Assembly (NCBI GenBank): GCA_026874595.1
Contig: CM049320.1
Coordinates: forward strand, 8,311,464-8,375,463
From: Sipunculus nudus
Taxonomy: Eukaryota > Annelida > Sipuncula > Golfingiida > Sipunculidae
Direction: 5' to 3'
Length of the DNA: 64,000 nt
Below are positions 1 to 12,526 of the stretch, piece after piece; within the stretch, counting starts at the first letter, position 1; each line of letters begins with the position of its first letter. A program made the translations under genes and the position numbers. The notes under the pieces are model-generated. The model worked only from the letters and a program-made list of their open reading frames with translations, did not search any database and was not told the origin of the DNA.

Positions 1-3000
1 AAGTAGTCACTGTGACCTGTATCTTATATAGTGCCGCTGATAAAGTGTTAAATTGAGCTTGTCCTGTGGGTAAAATAGTTATTAGAATGATACATTATCT
101 TTATTTACCAAATAAAGCATATTCCGTAGCAATACATTTTGTCTATAATTCTCTCTCCTGTACGGAACACCTGCCACGGTAAGGTCACAGTATAAAAGAA
201 TGAACCGACTTTATCTTCTGTATACATCAATTAACCTTAGGACTTGGTCCGGACTTGGAATGCGCTAACGGCTAACATTTACCCATTTCATTCCCACAAT
301 GTGTTTACCAGTTCAGACTTTTAAGAATTAATGATATTCCGTTACTAAATGTAATTGCAAATAGGGGCTGATTGACAGACTTGCTGAGTCTGTTGACCAT
401 TTCAGCGCCAACACGCACCAATGGTGAACAAGTAAAGATCCAGATTTTTCTGTTGATTTTATTAAGCAATCCGACAACATTTATTAGAATTCAGTATAAT
501 CTTATTGACTGTCTCGCCTACCCATGCGTCGCGCAGCAGGATAGGGCGGCCGTTTTGTAACTTTCTTCCTGTTGCAGACGACATCATTAGTAGACTGGCA
601 CCCGTCTCAAATTACTTGAGAATCTTCTTCTCGTTCCTCTCTGCTCAAATGCTCAAATAAATTATCTCAGGTATCCAGTGCAATCCGCGAGAAGGGATGC
701 ATCATTAGCTTTGGAACAGAGGATTCGCCTTCCATTTTCTTTTGTTTTTTTTTTTTCTTTTTTCTGCTCTGACGAATTTCATCTGTATTTCTGCTTGTCA
801 CTTCTATTTCCACCAACTTTAGAATGGCATTTTACAATAACACTTAATAAAGTACCAATTTTCTTGTTGCGGTTTGTCTTATTGAACTATTTTCCTTGAT
901 ACCCGTGGCTATTATTGACTAAAATCAGACAGTAAAAAGATTATATTAGACAATAATTCAATAATAAGACACATTTTTATTTATATTTATTTCTGACCAT
1001 TTCATAAACATAACACATAGGGAAAAATATACTTCAGATTTTTATTAACAAAATTACATAAAGAAAAAGTTTATTGCTTTTACAAGTTCCACAAGGAGAA
1101 CGTCTTTATAGAAACTTGACTCGTTGGCACTACACTTGACTCATCGGCAGAGCAAAACAATAATTAGATTTGGCAAAACGATGCTTGCTTGGAGGGAGAA
1201 ATCTATCGTCTACTTTGAATTACTAGACTTAGAATTACTGGAGGACAGTTACATTCGGAATTAAATCTATTCCCGTTTTGTCAATAATAAATCTAATTAA
1301 TTACACCTGGGGCGCTGTGATTAAGGTACGGCTGTAAAATGACACTATTAAGATTATCTCATTTTTTTATTATCTCATTTAGTACAGCATTGTAAGTTGA
1401 CAGCCAAATCGAAGTGATTTCCCAGGGCGGTCTGCCTTTTACTCTTACAAATCACGGCAACACGACACAACTGACCAATTCAAGCAGATATCAAGAATTT
1501 GCGACTTCCATTCCTGTAAGTTAACGTATTACTTGCACGTATTGATGTATGTTTATTATTCTTTTTTATTCATATCAGCAATAATTGTTTATTCCTCATT
1601 CTTACTAGCCACATTATTTTTATTTATTTACTCATTTTTTTGTATTCAGTTTTATTCTTCTTCGGAAAAGTTGTAGCCTTACAAATAATAACACTACCTG
1701 CTTTTTGGCTATGAATATTTATTATCCTGTTTATAGGGGATGGTTGTGGATTGTTATACTTAATTAAGCTTTTTATCGTTGTTTTTTTTTTTTGCTTCAT
1801 TGAGGTACACGTTTGTAAGCAAGGGCATTTAGTGAAAAAAATATCAGCATGATATCATGTTAAATAAATCAAACAGTTGTCAGTCTGACCAAGCGTTAAA
1901 AATGTGTATTCACATTAGTCCGGGAATTTAATCATGATGAATCGTTTATGGGACACGAAAAAAACACAAGAAAACTTATTAAATTATGAAATAGACTCTC
2001 TCTCACCTCTTTGCAAGAGAGGGGAAGTATGATACAGCCAAAGGCATTCCTTATGAATTAATGCTCATACAGTAATTCCGACTTCAGTATTATTACAGAT
2101 GGAGACGGGGGTATAAATACAGTCATTTGATCGACAATAAAGACCATTTTTATTTATCTCTGATGATTTAACATAATACACCTACCTTGAATTTGCCCGT
2201 GACGCCCTTTTGTGAGTTTTGTGTGTTTATTTGATTTTATTTGAATACACTTAAGATGTTGGCCTAATGGACCTGGCCACAGCCGGCGAATATTACGTAT
2301 ATGCGCACTCTCGATACCAGCCCTACCTTGTTCTGACTTAAACAGTAATTGAATAATATCATTTTTTTTATTTTGCAAAATAAAAGTACGTGTATTATAA
2401 AATAGAGTTTAGGAACTATGAAACTTTGGACCTCTGAAAAATGGCGACTTTTGATCTTACGCCTTCCCAGCAGCGCACGCAGGTCGGATGAGGGATCTCA
2501 CATGAGTGGTCTGTAGTAGCACTAACCTACAGCACCCAGGCTGAAGTATCGGGTTTTATTTTACTTTAGGGAATTTGAGGAAGCTCTAGGGAGAGTAGAT
2601 CTTAAGAATGATAAAGGCGGAATGAGACCGGGCTGACCTTGGCGGTGAAACGGGACTGTAAATTCCAGGGATGGACACTGTTTTTTTCTTGTTTTAGATA
2701 CACTTGATGCCAAGTATATATATTGTGGACATCTTCAGGGAAACGTGCTGTAAGATCGAAGAGTCTGTAGCTGCTGGGGTTGTCTCCAGTGACTGGGCCA
2801 CACTCTAAAGCATGAACGACAAGCTGCCTGCGCTCCCAGTCGCTTTTGCTACCAGAACGTTGTCAGTCAATTAGAGGTGCTTCGATGCCCAAGGTATCTG
2901 ATCGGTGGCAATAAATTCCTTGTCGATATTAAAGCTGCATGCTGGTAAACCACAACGTCTCTGGCAGCCGAAGTCTTTGTCTGGGGAAATAATATTTTAT

Positions 3001-5170
3001 AGAAGAATCCTGTATTTGTATGAGGTCGTTATCTCGCATTGTCGCATCGTGCTCTTTCGACAATTTTGAATCGCTTTCTATTTTACCTTGAACTTCAGTG
3101 ACGTCTATGTGTTATTACCTTGGCACAGGGAAAAGTTAACTGATTAAAAACATTTTATTGAACTTAATTAATATTTAATTCTCATTGACCTTCTCCAAGT
3201 TTGAACTTCACGGGCGTGCATTTTCAAAATAATACCCTGTGCTTAGTCACGTTATTTTCTATTGGCGCGGGATGATTTCTGTCCATGAATTGATCTCTAA
3301 AAAAGGTACGGCGTCCCAGTCTGGGGCTTCCTTTCAGGTGGGTTATTGGATTTTTCGTTCATTATTTCCACGAGACACTGTGTGAGCGAGCCAGAGATGG
3401 ATTAATTATTTGAGCGTGATTATTTCTGTCATGGAGTCAATGTCTTTATCAGGGTTTGTACTATGGGCGGCATAAACACGCTAAATATTTTAACAGATCA
3501 TCTGTTTGCACGATGGATTGACTATTCCAGAATATTAAAAACAAATAATTAATCACGGATATTTTTCTTGACCTGCCTTTACCGTCAAGAAGCTGTTCTG
3601 TCCTTTTGAGTAAATACATGATTTAATACATGTAATTCCAGCTCTGATGAATCAAAAATGAACCACAAAGTAATGCATCTTCCGTGAGCATGCGCATTGC
3701 GTGTAAGGACCGTCTAAGCCAGGGGTGTTGATCTGTCATATGAAAATCAGATATAAGCTGGTAACTGCGCCAGGGACCGTTCTGTAAACAACAGGAGGAC
3801 TTTTACACTGATCATTTTAAATAAATCAGGAAATTGTTGTAATTTGTCTGTCGATATATCGACCATGTCATTTGACACCAGGTGTCGCTGACGGGAAGGG
3901 AAAATTCATAAGCCTTAGTTCCTTAATTTATGTATACCGAGATGAGGACAGAGGTAACATAATTAATATCAAGCACTGACATGCAAATATATGTTAATAT
4001 ATTTAATTACATATATAATCATATCAAGGTACAAGAGTGTCCTTGTTGTCATAGTGACAACAGTGTTCATTCAAACAAAATTTACAAGGTCCAAACCGAA
4101 TACTTTGTTAAAAGAGGAAAATAGAATTGCTAATAACAAAAGCTCAAAGACTGTAAATGTCTTAGGTATAGAGCTGTCCTGAAACGTCGGTTATTGGATA
4201 CACAGTTCTATGCATGTTATAAGATTTTTTATTGTTATTTATACAGTGAATTACCTGTTAGTTCGCATTTGTAAAGCGAAAATGAGAAAAATGTCAGTCC
4301 CTTAAGGAATGTAAGTGGTAATATTTTCGATCAGATCAGAAAAAGGCATGTGAAAGGGAAAGTGAAACAGAATTTCTATCATGGAGGAAAAAGAAGAATT
4401 TACATTACGTGAACGGTTTTGTTAACAAAAAGGTTATTCAGCTATTCAGCGACGGTCTGATTAATCTGGAAGTCAAGGGAAGCCTCATCTGTTAGTCCTT
4501 TCTCTAGGACAAAGTAAATGAAAATAGAAAGGAAGTGTTCAGCACGCAGCAGCTAAATATACATTAAGTGGTCGTTTTTTGTGACATGAAGACATACGTA
4601 TTCATGATATCTAAATTAGTAAGCATGGCTAGCTGCATCCCGCACTCAGCCTGGGACCATCAGCGCAATGAGTATGATGAATTTATTTTTAGGGACACAC
4701 AAGGAAAAAAAAATTCCACAATGGTAAAATGTACGGCCCCAAATGATTGTGTAAAATATGTATTTGTGAAACTCATGAATAATGTTATTATTACTTGAAC
4801 TGGGAAGACCGGTTGGGGATGACCTGATTTTGCATATAAACCAACTGCCCTTGTCATTTTGTACCAGTGTTATGATGAATCAGCTAGGTCACGTGAATCG
4901 CTTTTTCTATCTATAATGTTGTTTTATGTAACTTTTATTTTTGAATTTTCATGAATTAAATAATCTAAACCTGCAGAAAGACACCTACAATATTTGGGGA
5001 TTAATTACACTCGAAGGTAAAATCATGATTATGAAGGGTTTTCTTCCAGGAGAACATGTGCTAAGACCTTTCTTCTGTAATGAGCAAAATCCATTAAAAA
5101 CTCTGCAGAATACGTTGTCATAAATCTATTTTCTGTAAGTTTCTTAAACCAAGCTCCGTCATGTTAATTA
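1..5170. other. No gene seen; AT-rich non-coding DNA
   Basis: Reading frames on both strands are short and lack any recognisable motif. I see only short homopolymer runs (poly-T near 735-760 and 1780-1792) and no tRNA, LTR or inverted-repeat structure that I can support. It could be intergenic or intronic. Confidence 0.6.
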
Positions 5171-5404
5171 AAATATCCAATTTATATTATATATATATAT
5201 ATTAATATAGGTAACAAAAAAGCATACCTAACTGTATGTTCATTTGCTGTATTCGAGTGTACATGCTACCTGCCATTTCCATTCTTGTGTCACTAAGGTC
5301 TCGTAACTACCGCACCTTCTAATCCAGGGTGTGTTTTCTTCAACATAGCTGGTTCAAATGTCCACACGTTATACCGAAGGACGTCTTCCGGGCTGACTGT
5401 ATCA

Positions 5405-5590
5405 AGCACACATGGAATATTCGTAATCAGTATTCGTATTTGAATGTATTCGAGTACACAATTTCGAGTATGCTTATTCGTATTCAAATACTTTTAGAGA
5501 ATTTTAAATGTTTTCGTATTCGCATTCGAATACATTGAAAATGTATTAGTATTCAGTGAATACATAATGAATACTTTATTTTGCAAACTG
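5405..5590. repeat. TATTCG-motif array (left)
   Basis: The hexamer TATTCG and its complement CGAATA recur densely, mixed with TATTCAAATAC-like words. A matching array lies at 8885-9020 and shares the string ATTCGTATTCAAATACTTTT in the same orientation. Dense subterminal motifs of this type are common at the ends of hAT-like non-autonomous DNA transposons. I see no clear terminal inverted repeat or target duplication, so the class is inferred. Confidence 0.5.
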
Positions 5591-5854
5591 ATCAACCAAT
5601 TATGATTTTGGTATTGTAATATTAATAAACATCTATAACAATAAACAATATTCTCTTTCATTTATTTATCTGACGAACACTATTGAAGAATAAAAAACAG
5701 AACTATCAGAACAGAACAAAAATCAGATATCACCTGAGCCAATCTGTGGCAAATAGGTAAAACCATTTGGAACAGAAAATTGCACTGTTTAGCTTGCTAA
5801 CCTGTTGCTTTACATCTTATCACCTCACAGGCCTAAAAAACTACATTGAAAAGT

Positions 5855-5995
5855 AATCATTACAATAACAAATATTAATTACCTCTACAAAAATATTTGG
5901 TTAACTAAATTACTTTTGGAAAAAGTAATTGCATGTAATTACTTTTCGATTACTTTATACTCAATCTACAAAGTATTTTCGTGAAAAGTATTTTC
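5855..5995. repeat. AAAGTAAT / TAATTACTTT motif array
   Basis: Short inverted words (AAAGTAAT, GTAATTACTTTT, GATTACTTTA) cluster here, including the near-palindrome AGTAATTGCATGTAATTACT. This resembles the subterminal repeats of some hAT-type elements. It lies between the two TATTCG arrays and may be a separate, nested element end. Confidence 0.4.
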
Positions 5996-5999
5996 ATAT

Positions 6000-6470
6000 T
6001 TTAAAGGTCAGTTTATTAAAAAAATAAAGGATAAACTACAACCTTAAACACGCCCGCTGATGTTATTTGCAATGGAATAATAGCTTTACTATGGAATAAA
6101 CATGATTGCTTGTAGCTCTGGCAGTATCAGGAGCTGAGTGATTTGTTAAACTAGTGTTTTTGGCAGATGGTACAGTGTCACACAATATTATGTGTTTGCT
6201 AAATATATATTCCATGCCATGATTTATCTCTTCACTTTAAGCCCTCCTACTATTGTTTTAAGATATATGCAGATGTACCACCCTTATGTGGATCTCCCCC
6301 TGAAGAGTTAACCCCTACTACAAGCCTGAGTCTCCCTTTATTGCCCTGGGTGAAAGTCTTTTACATGCCCTGGTCAAAACAGCCTATTATGAGACCCCCG
6401 CTTACCTGAAGGCTGACCACCGAACCGTGGGAGATTGTCTACATGTTTGTTGAAACTAAAGTTGATTGCA
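6000..6470. other. No gene seen
   Basis: This stretch separates the TAATTACTTT array from the 290-bp duplication. It is less AT-rich from about 6240 on, but no frame or motif is recognisable. Confidence 0.5.
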
Positions 6471-7025
6471 AGGGCCACATTAGATAACTGTAAACTGGTT
6501 CTGGTTTATTTTTCTGCTGAATGTTTTTGCTGGGGCACAAGAGACGAACTAGAAAACAGTTGGCCAGAGACACTGCTAGTGTCCAGATGGGTGCTCTGAG
6601 CTGTGAGCTAAGCACCAAGTTTACCTGTGGGTCCCATGTCACAGAGAGAGGACTTTTTGACTGTTTCCAAGTGAAGGAATTATTTTGGTCAACTTTTAAA
6701 AACTTTCTGAACATTTTTTTAGTTCTCTTCAAGCTGATGCATCACTGTTGTATCATTGTAAGGGCCACAATAGATAACTGTAAACTGGTTCTGGTTTATT
6801 TTTCTGCTGAATATTTTTGCTGGGGCACAAGAGACGAACTAAAAAACAGTTGGCCAGAGACACTGCTAGTGTCCAGATGGGTGCTCTAAGCTGTGAGCTA
6901 AGCACCAAGTTTACCTGTGGGTCCCTTGTCACAGAGAGAGGACTTTTTTACTGTTTCCAAGTGAAGGAATTATTTTGGTCAACTTTTATAAACTTTCTGG
7001 ACATTGCTGATGCATCAGTGTTTAA
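6471..7025 (+). repeat. 290-bp tandem duplication
   Basis: Two adjacent copies begin AGGGCCACA at 6471 and 6761, an offset of 290 bp. They are nearly identical through '...GACTTTTT-CTGTTTCCAAGTG...' to about 6705 and 6995. The second copy then carries a ~20-bp deletion before GCTGATGCATCA. Both copies keep a plus-strand open frame containing GHKRRT-KQLARDTASVQMG. That frame matches no family I recognise, so it may be incidental. Few differences between the copies suggest a recent event compared with the surrounding decayed repeats. Confidence 0.8.
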
Positions 7026-8090
7026 CACTGTACTACAGAGTACTACAGAGACCTATTTTACTGCTACCAAAACTTGTCGACTTGGTCTGTTCATCTACCA
7101 ATGGCTCAACTACCAATGCTATACCAGAGAGGACCAGGGACACTTGAGTCTGTATTTGGAGTTCCTGTTGGACCCTACCATATCACCCAGTATATATGGT
7201 GAGCCCTCTTTTATATGCAATACTATTCATGGGAAAATTCTCCAGGACCATCTAATATTGTCGCCCTATTAATGTTAGTCTTTTATGGTCCTTTCATATT
7301 AAATATAGTAAATATCCATAGATAGGACGCTGTTGTAATTTGCTTTGCATATATAACAAATGGAATAATGTTGGGTGTTATTCAGTTTTATCAAAGTCAA
7401 AACCAGTGTATTATAAAAATCAAATATTTAATTGGACTTTCTTTCATTCTTTCCAGTGTGGTATTCCTGGAATATTCCACCCCCACTGTGGTCTTCCATC
7501 AGTTGAGGTCACCTTTTGAGAGGGGAAGACACCCATAGACAATTTTACTATTAAGCTGTAAATACAGTTAATAAAGTTTTTTTTGTTATTCTGTCTTCAT
7601 CTGGTTTGTATGAAACTGTGATACTGTGCTGTAACATATCATTAAGGCATGAAAGAACCTGGGGCAAGGAACTTTGGGTTGTGTGAATGACCTGGGGTTG
7701 AATCCTTGACATACAGTATCTAATTTAAGCATATGTATAATGACTTTTCTATGTAGAATAGGTAAAGTATAGTTTGACCAGATATTCAAGGCCATGCCTA
7801 GGGACACAGGAAACAGTGGAGACTGTTCTGATGTAACAGTGACCAACTTAGCCTTGCTATCATGATAACTATCACTGTTTACCTCATCAGCCATGTGTTA
7901 AGGTCTTTCAGATTTCAGCCTCTCCAGCTCATCAGCCTCTTCTGTTCCTCTAGCTCTCTAAGTGTCAGTTAATTAGCAGATGTACACTGATGTTAACTTT
8001 AATCAGAACAGTATGAGTATGTTCCAGTCAATTATTTCATCCATTCTGGGGAAGTGTGAAATGTTGTTAAGCTGATACCAGAGTTTTTTT
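7026..8090. other. No gene identified; possible degraded element body
   Basis: A plus-strand open stretch runs on from the duplication to about 7269. It includes a donor-like site, ATATG|GTGAGC, near 7198. A minus-strand open stretch of about 100 codons spans 7586-7894. Neither resembles a known protein to me. This may be the interior of the element bounded by the TATTCG arrays. Confidence 0.4.
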
Positions 8091-8108
8091 AGAGCAGCTT
8101 TGCATATG

Positions 8109-8469
8109 TGTGCTTTTTGTAACCCTATAACTTTATCTACATTTATTCTGTGAATGCTCTAAAGTTAAAAAGCTATGGTCGGAAATATTTATATGGTTAG
8201 ACACCTTAAACCTGCCCTTGATATATGATAGAGATATAATACTGTTCAATGTAAGTTCTGATAAATTTTTAGACAAAATTATCCTGTTGATAAAATATTA
8301 TATTTATGTAGAAAGATGTAAAGAATACCCTTTGTCTCTAAATAATGCTGTTAAACATATAAAATTGTACTATACTATTGAGAGACAAGTAGCAATTCAT
8401 AAAGGGAAACTTGTTCAACCTAATTTATTATGGAACAGATTGAATAACTTTCTGAGTGTAGATGATTGA
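8109..8469 (+). pseudogene. LINE C-terminal remnant (zinc-knuckle tail of a reverse transcriptase ORF)
   Basis: Translation gives CAFCN at 8109, then after a frameshift FCECSKVKKLWSEIFIWL, followed by about 80 further open codons ending in LLWNRLNNFL and a stop at 8467-8469. The C-x2-C ... C-x3-C followed by (K)VxxLW is the pattern of the zinc-binding tail after the reverse transcriptase domain in many non-LTR retrotransposons. The frame shift near 8135-8150 and the absence of any upstream RT motif show that it is dead and 5'-truncated. An A-rich stretch near 8618 could be the old tail. I cannot assign the clade. Confidence 0.6.
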
Positions 8470-8884
8470 TTATAAATGTTACTCTGCATGATAAAAATAT
8501 CATATATTGAACTCTTGTTGTAAGAACATACTATTATGTATCTTGTCCGTGTGCAGTGCAATTTGTTGTTCTTTTGTACTGTATCATTACATGTTTTTAT
8601 GTATCTGTTTTGTTTTGAAAAAAAAAATTATCTACATTGTTATATAAGTATTTGAAAAAAAGTCTAGCGCAGGTCATGCTAATTATCATGCTTTTTACGA
8701 ACGGGTGAACTGTTATTCAATAATAACAAGAGTAGCACTAGCACAAATTATATTAGAGTTTAGCTATTTATTAATAATTACATGTATGGTGCCAAATATA
8801 ATTTTAATTATACATTATCATCTTTATAAACATTTTTATAATAAAAAAAAATTAATAAATGATCATTAAAATAATATAAAATAT

Positions 8885-9020
8885 TTATTCTAGAATGCAT
8901 CATTAATACATTTTGAAAGTATTCGCATTCGTATTCAAATACTTTTATTTTTACCTGTAATCGTATTCATATTCATGGAATAATTGATATTCAAATACAT
9001 TTGCAAAGTATTCGACCCTT
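8885..9020. repeat. TATTCG-motif array (right)
   Basis: This array has the same word set as 5405-5590 (GTATTCGCATTCGTATTCAAATAC and variants, read in pieces). It stops at TATTCGACCCTTG, whose complement CAAGGGTCGAATA looks like a transposon end. It could be the right end of a ~3.6-kb element or an independent insertion of the same family. Confidence 0.45.
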
Positions 9021-9049
9021 GTCTGGTATCAAGTAAACAAAATTCAAAT

Positions 9050-9522
9050 TTATTCGCTTACGGATTCTGATATATCCCTGAAACGTGAAGTAGTTTTGTG
9101 GGAGATTATATATATCCTGTACAAGATTAAAGTAGGTAGTCTTCTTGCTGTTCGTTCTTTCTGCTGCCTATGACTAGACAAGGGTATTATATTATTGGGC
9201 CATAGTGCTTTCAGACCAATTAAGTCTGTCTGGAATGTTCTTATCTTTTCTTTTTGTTTATAAATATTTAACTTTAATGATTGATATGTCATGTTTGAGT
9301 TTGGATCAATTATTCCTAATCTGATATAGGCTTGAGAACCATACAAACGTATAACGGAACACACATACATACATAAAACATGGCACAACTGTTTACTACA
9401 AATAGTAGCTATATCTCTTATGAGTAGTTGTGTCCTGATAATGTAAGTGGTAGTAAAATAAGCACAAAACTGTAACAGATTATCTTGATGATTTTAAGAA
9501 TACACAAGACTAACACATTTAT
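9050..9522. other. No gene seen
   Basis: A minus-strand open frame of about 110 codons (9050-9388) has no recognisable motif. Nothing else stands out. Confidence 0.5.
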
Positions 9523-9681
9523 TGTTACGGGGTACATAAAAAAGTGGACCGAACTCTCTCGCTAGCAAGGCTTGTTTTTTCTAGCGAAGCGGCTGGAACG
9601 CCGGACATGTGCGCTACCGACAGGAGTTCGAATCCCGGGATCAGCCCTTTATTTCCCCCTGAGCAAAATGATTCCCTAACA
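9523..9681 (+). mobile_element. Solo LTR of a TRIM family with tRNA-like Pol III promoter
   Basis: This 159-bp unit begins TGTTACGG and ends CCTAACA. It is the same sequence family, in the opposite orientation, as the two terminal repeats at 44219-44672. It contains a near-consensus A box, TAGCGAAGCGG (9582-9592), and B box, GAGTTCGAATCCC (9624-9636), in tRNA-like order. No primer binding site follows: the 3' flank is ATATAT. That makes it a solo LTR rather than a full element. Flanks TTTAT and ATATA give no convincing target duplication. Read alone it would pass for a tRNA-derived SINE; the paired arrangement at 44 kb argues otherwise. Confidence 0.65.
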
Positions 9682-9754
9682 ATATATATATATATTTATA
9701 TTTTTGTTGGATGTAACCGCCTCCATTTTTAATGCTAGCTTAACTAAGTATATT

Positions 9755-10106
9755 TACATCTGCAGAAATCCATTCCATTTTCGGACGACGTGACAGGGCA
9801 GTACCACACGCTTCCTCTCATGTTATAAATCCTGGTGTAAACCAGGTTCGATGACCACTGCACCTGCCGGCCCTGAGTCGTGAAATCCTCCCCATAGCCC
9901 GGTCTTACAACCGTGGACCCCGCGAAAGGCGCATTCGTTTGTGAGTAAAGCACGGCTGTTAGGGACGGCCTTCCCATTAAACCTGCAGACCACTCACCCT
10001 GGATGGGGGCCGACTGTGAAAAATCTGACGACCAAGGCTGAGATTCGAACTCACAATCTCCCGGCTTTGAGTCCTGTGCTCTACCCCTGAGACACAAAAG
10101 CCGGTT
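9755..10106 (-). mobile_element. tRNA-derived SINE, copy 1
   Basis: Read on the minus strand from about 10106, the head contains TGTCTCAGGGGTAGAGCACA (A-box region) and GAGTTCGAATCTC (B box), about 70 bp in total and tRNA-shaped. A body follows with 'GGTGAGTGGTCTGCAGG' and 'ACGGCTGT'-type segments shared with the copies at 23.5 and 47.3 kb. Three diverged copies with a common head and body support an interspersed Pol III element rather than a tRNA gene. The anticodon stem is mismatched. The exact 3' end is unclear. Confidence 0.75.
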
Positions 10107-10277
10107 ACAAGGCTTATATAAGAAAAATACGGCTATACTTTAATATTGCAAACCTTGGTAATAGACTTACTGTTATTGATAAGAGGGGGCTCCGTAATCA
10201 TTCATGGGAAGATCAAACATACGTTTATTCCTTCATGTACAATTACATCGAGGCAATATTATACAAACATCAAACAA

Positions 10278-10280
<3 letters not shown>

Positions 10281-10322
<42 letters not shown>
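10281..10322. repeat. (TA)n microsatellite
   Basis: Uninterrupted TA dinucleotides for about 42 bp. Confidence 0.95.
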
Positions 10323-10324
<2 letters not shown>

Positions 10325-10389
10325 TTCATTATCATAAATCATAAATATAGCCATTTATGAGTGTCTGGTCTGTAAAGAATAAAACCAGT

Positions 10390-10790
10390 GATGAAGAGCC
10401 CGAGTCCCGGACTTAGACTCAGAGGCAAGGACTTGATTGTGAAATGAGACCGACGCCATGTCGGGTCCAGAAGAGAAAGGCTCTGTCACATATTATAAAG
10501 ATTCTTATACATGCTTGAACTAGGAGCAGAAGTTTAGGACACACACTTTAATTGAACTATTTGTTTTAACAAACTTTAGTTCAGAATTGGGAGCTAAAGG
10601 TGATTTTACAGTCAACTACAGAGCATGTACCTATAAACTAATTTAAAAATACACACGATAATCTGAAATATCCAATTTAAAATTTTTATTTGAAAAATGA
10701 AATTTGTATCGTTGCCGGACCTATTAAGTTTCTCAGACTTGCACTCGAACCTCAAAGACTCGGACTTGGACTCGGATGATGTTCACTCGA
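10390..10790. repeat. GACTTGGACTCGG-motif repeat, possible MITE
   Basis: CCGAGTCCCGGACTTAGACTC near 10398 and ACTCGGACTTGGACTCGG near 10767 are variants of one GACTYGGAC motif. They sit at the two ends of a ~400-bp interval. This matches the short subterminal arrays of other elements in the window. No clear terminal repeat or target duplication is visible. Confidence 0.35.
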
Positions 10791-11108
10791 CTACGTTATT
10801 AAATAAAATACTAATAGAATATCGATCTGATACTGTTTTATGTACGTATAATGGAGATACAGTCTTATTCATAGAATCACAATTTAAGAAAAGGGAACTG
10901 TGAATCACGTAGATAAATACGTGTGTCATATTACATTAAAACAGCGATACTAATACATTCGGGGTCTATTTATTGGAACTGTGTTCGAAAGAGACGGTTG
11001 AGCATTACATATAACCGAGTGTAAAATATATAAATCCTCCAAATTTCCAGTAAACGATGCAAAGACAGCATGACATTGTTCTGTGAGGATAATAGTCTGT
11101 TCAATGCT

Positions 11109-11168
<60 letters not shown>
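11109..11168. repeat. (TA)n microsatellite
   Basis: About 60 bp of TA with one TTTA interruption near 11125. Confidence 0.95.
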
Positions 11169-11169
<1 letters not shown>

Positions 11170-11171
<2 letters not shown>

Positions 11172-12360
11172 AAAGAAGACTCAAAAATAAAACATTCGCT
11201 GAGAATTAAAAACCGATCCTCGTGGTATTAAATTGTCAATTTAATCTCCTTTATAAAACGTGCCGGTCCCAATAATGGTTACTTGATATGAATGACTTTA
11301 GACTGATCTTTATTTTACTTTCTTCTGTCAAGGAAAAAAAGAGTCAAAATGAGAGCGTAATACCTGTACGTATGTGACAATGGCATGCACGTGGAGGTAT
11401 AGAAACAGCGACTTGGTCCAGGACCGGGTGTCTCCTTGAACAAACAAATAAGACACTTCAGCCAGCTTTTCATCAAAGCCATCTGCTACATTTAATCAGC
11501 CTTTCCTCACGTTCGCCCTGACTGTACCATATTCTACCACTAGAATTCCCTGACAGTAGAAATGCTTTCCATATTTCTTGGAGGCATCTGAAAAAAAAAT
11601 CCAAAATGACCCCTCATCTATAGCTTGATTTTGACCAATTTGCAGATTGAATCAACCGATCTTCCTCGTATAATGCCCATCTCTAAACCATTGATCATAT
11701 GCTCTAGCATATTACCAATTGTTGCGCTGGAAATCGGCCGGGTTTATGCGGGATTGGGTTTACATGGGCCGAGTTCACGGGCGTAGTTTCTGATAGATGG
11801 CGTCAAACAAAGTCAAAACGTAGGTGAATAATTGAAAATAATCATCGTAGGACACTTTGCTTCATTCCGAACAGTCTAGGGACCAAAAACTGCGCTAATC
11901 AAGGTAGAAAGGAGTTATTTAAAGAAGGTCCAATGCCATCACCATCGTTAGTTACACAGAAAAGCAGACAACGAGACAGGAAACAGACATGGGCGCATAT
12001 ATATAACCCCGAACTTAGAAACAAGGAAAGGTTATAACGGTATCAGGAAAGGTATTTGGATGCAACAACCGGCATATCATGAGGCATGTCTGGGAATTCG
12101 GTTTTGCAGACCTCGCTATATCCGCCAATTAAAGGTACAGACAGTTGTGATTATATATACGCGTTAATCAACAGGACTTGGGAAAATCCAGTAGAAGGTT
12201 CGTGTTGAGGAATGGAAATGACTCTTTCATGACTTGTGTGTGGCATAAAGATGTGCTTTATTCTGTTATATAAGAAAAGGACTGGAAATCCACCGGATAG
12301 TGTTTCGAAAGCGTGTGGTTCAATTCCTTGTGATGTAAACTGATTTGAATAAATGTTTAT
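11170..12360. other. No gene seen
   Basis: No frame or repeat stands out. A lone B-box-like GGTTCAATTCC at about 12318 lacks a matching A box. The stretch ends at the left end of the hAT-like element. Confidence 0.5.
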
Positions 12361-12466
12361 CAGTGGCGTATCCAGGATTCGAAAATAGAGGGGGCGCAGC
12401 CCTATTGTCGGGAAGTGGGTTGTTCTGCGTCTTTTAAACATTATATATATATATATATATATTTAT

Positions 12467-12526
<60 letters not shown>

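Noticed and set aside
6817-7272. 151-codon open frame as a gene
   Set aside because: The first half is the duplicated 290-bp unit and no family resemblance is visible; kept only as an observation.
10021-10106. Functional tRNA genes at the SINE heads (also 23.7 and 47.5 kb) and at the TRIM boxes
   Set aside because: The anticodon and acceptor stems are mismatched, and the sequences recur with long shared non-tRNA bodies or as LTRs.
12300-12345. Isolated B box GGTTCAATTCC as another SINE
   Set aside because: No A box at the right distance and no second copy.
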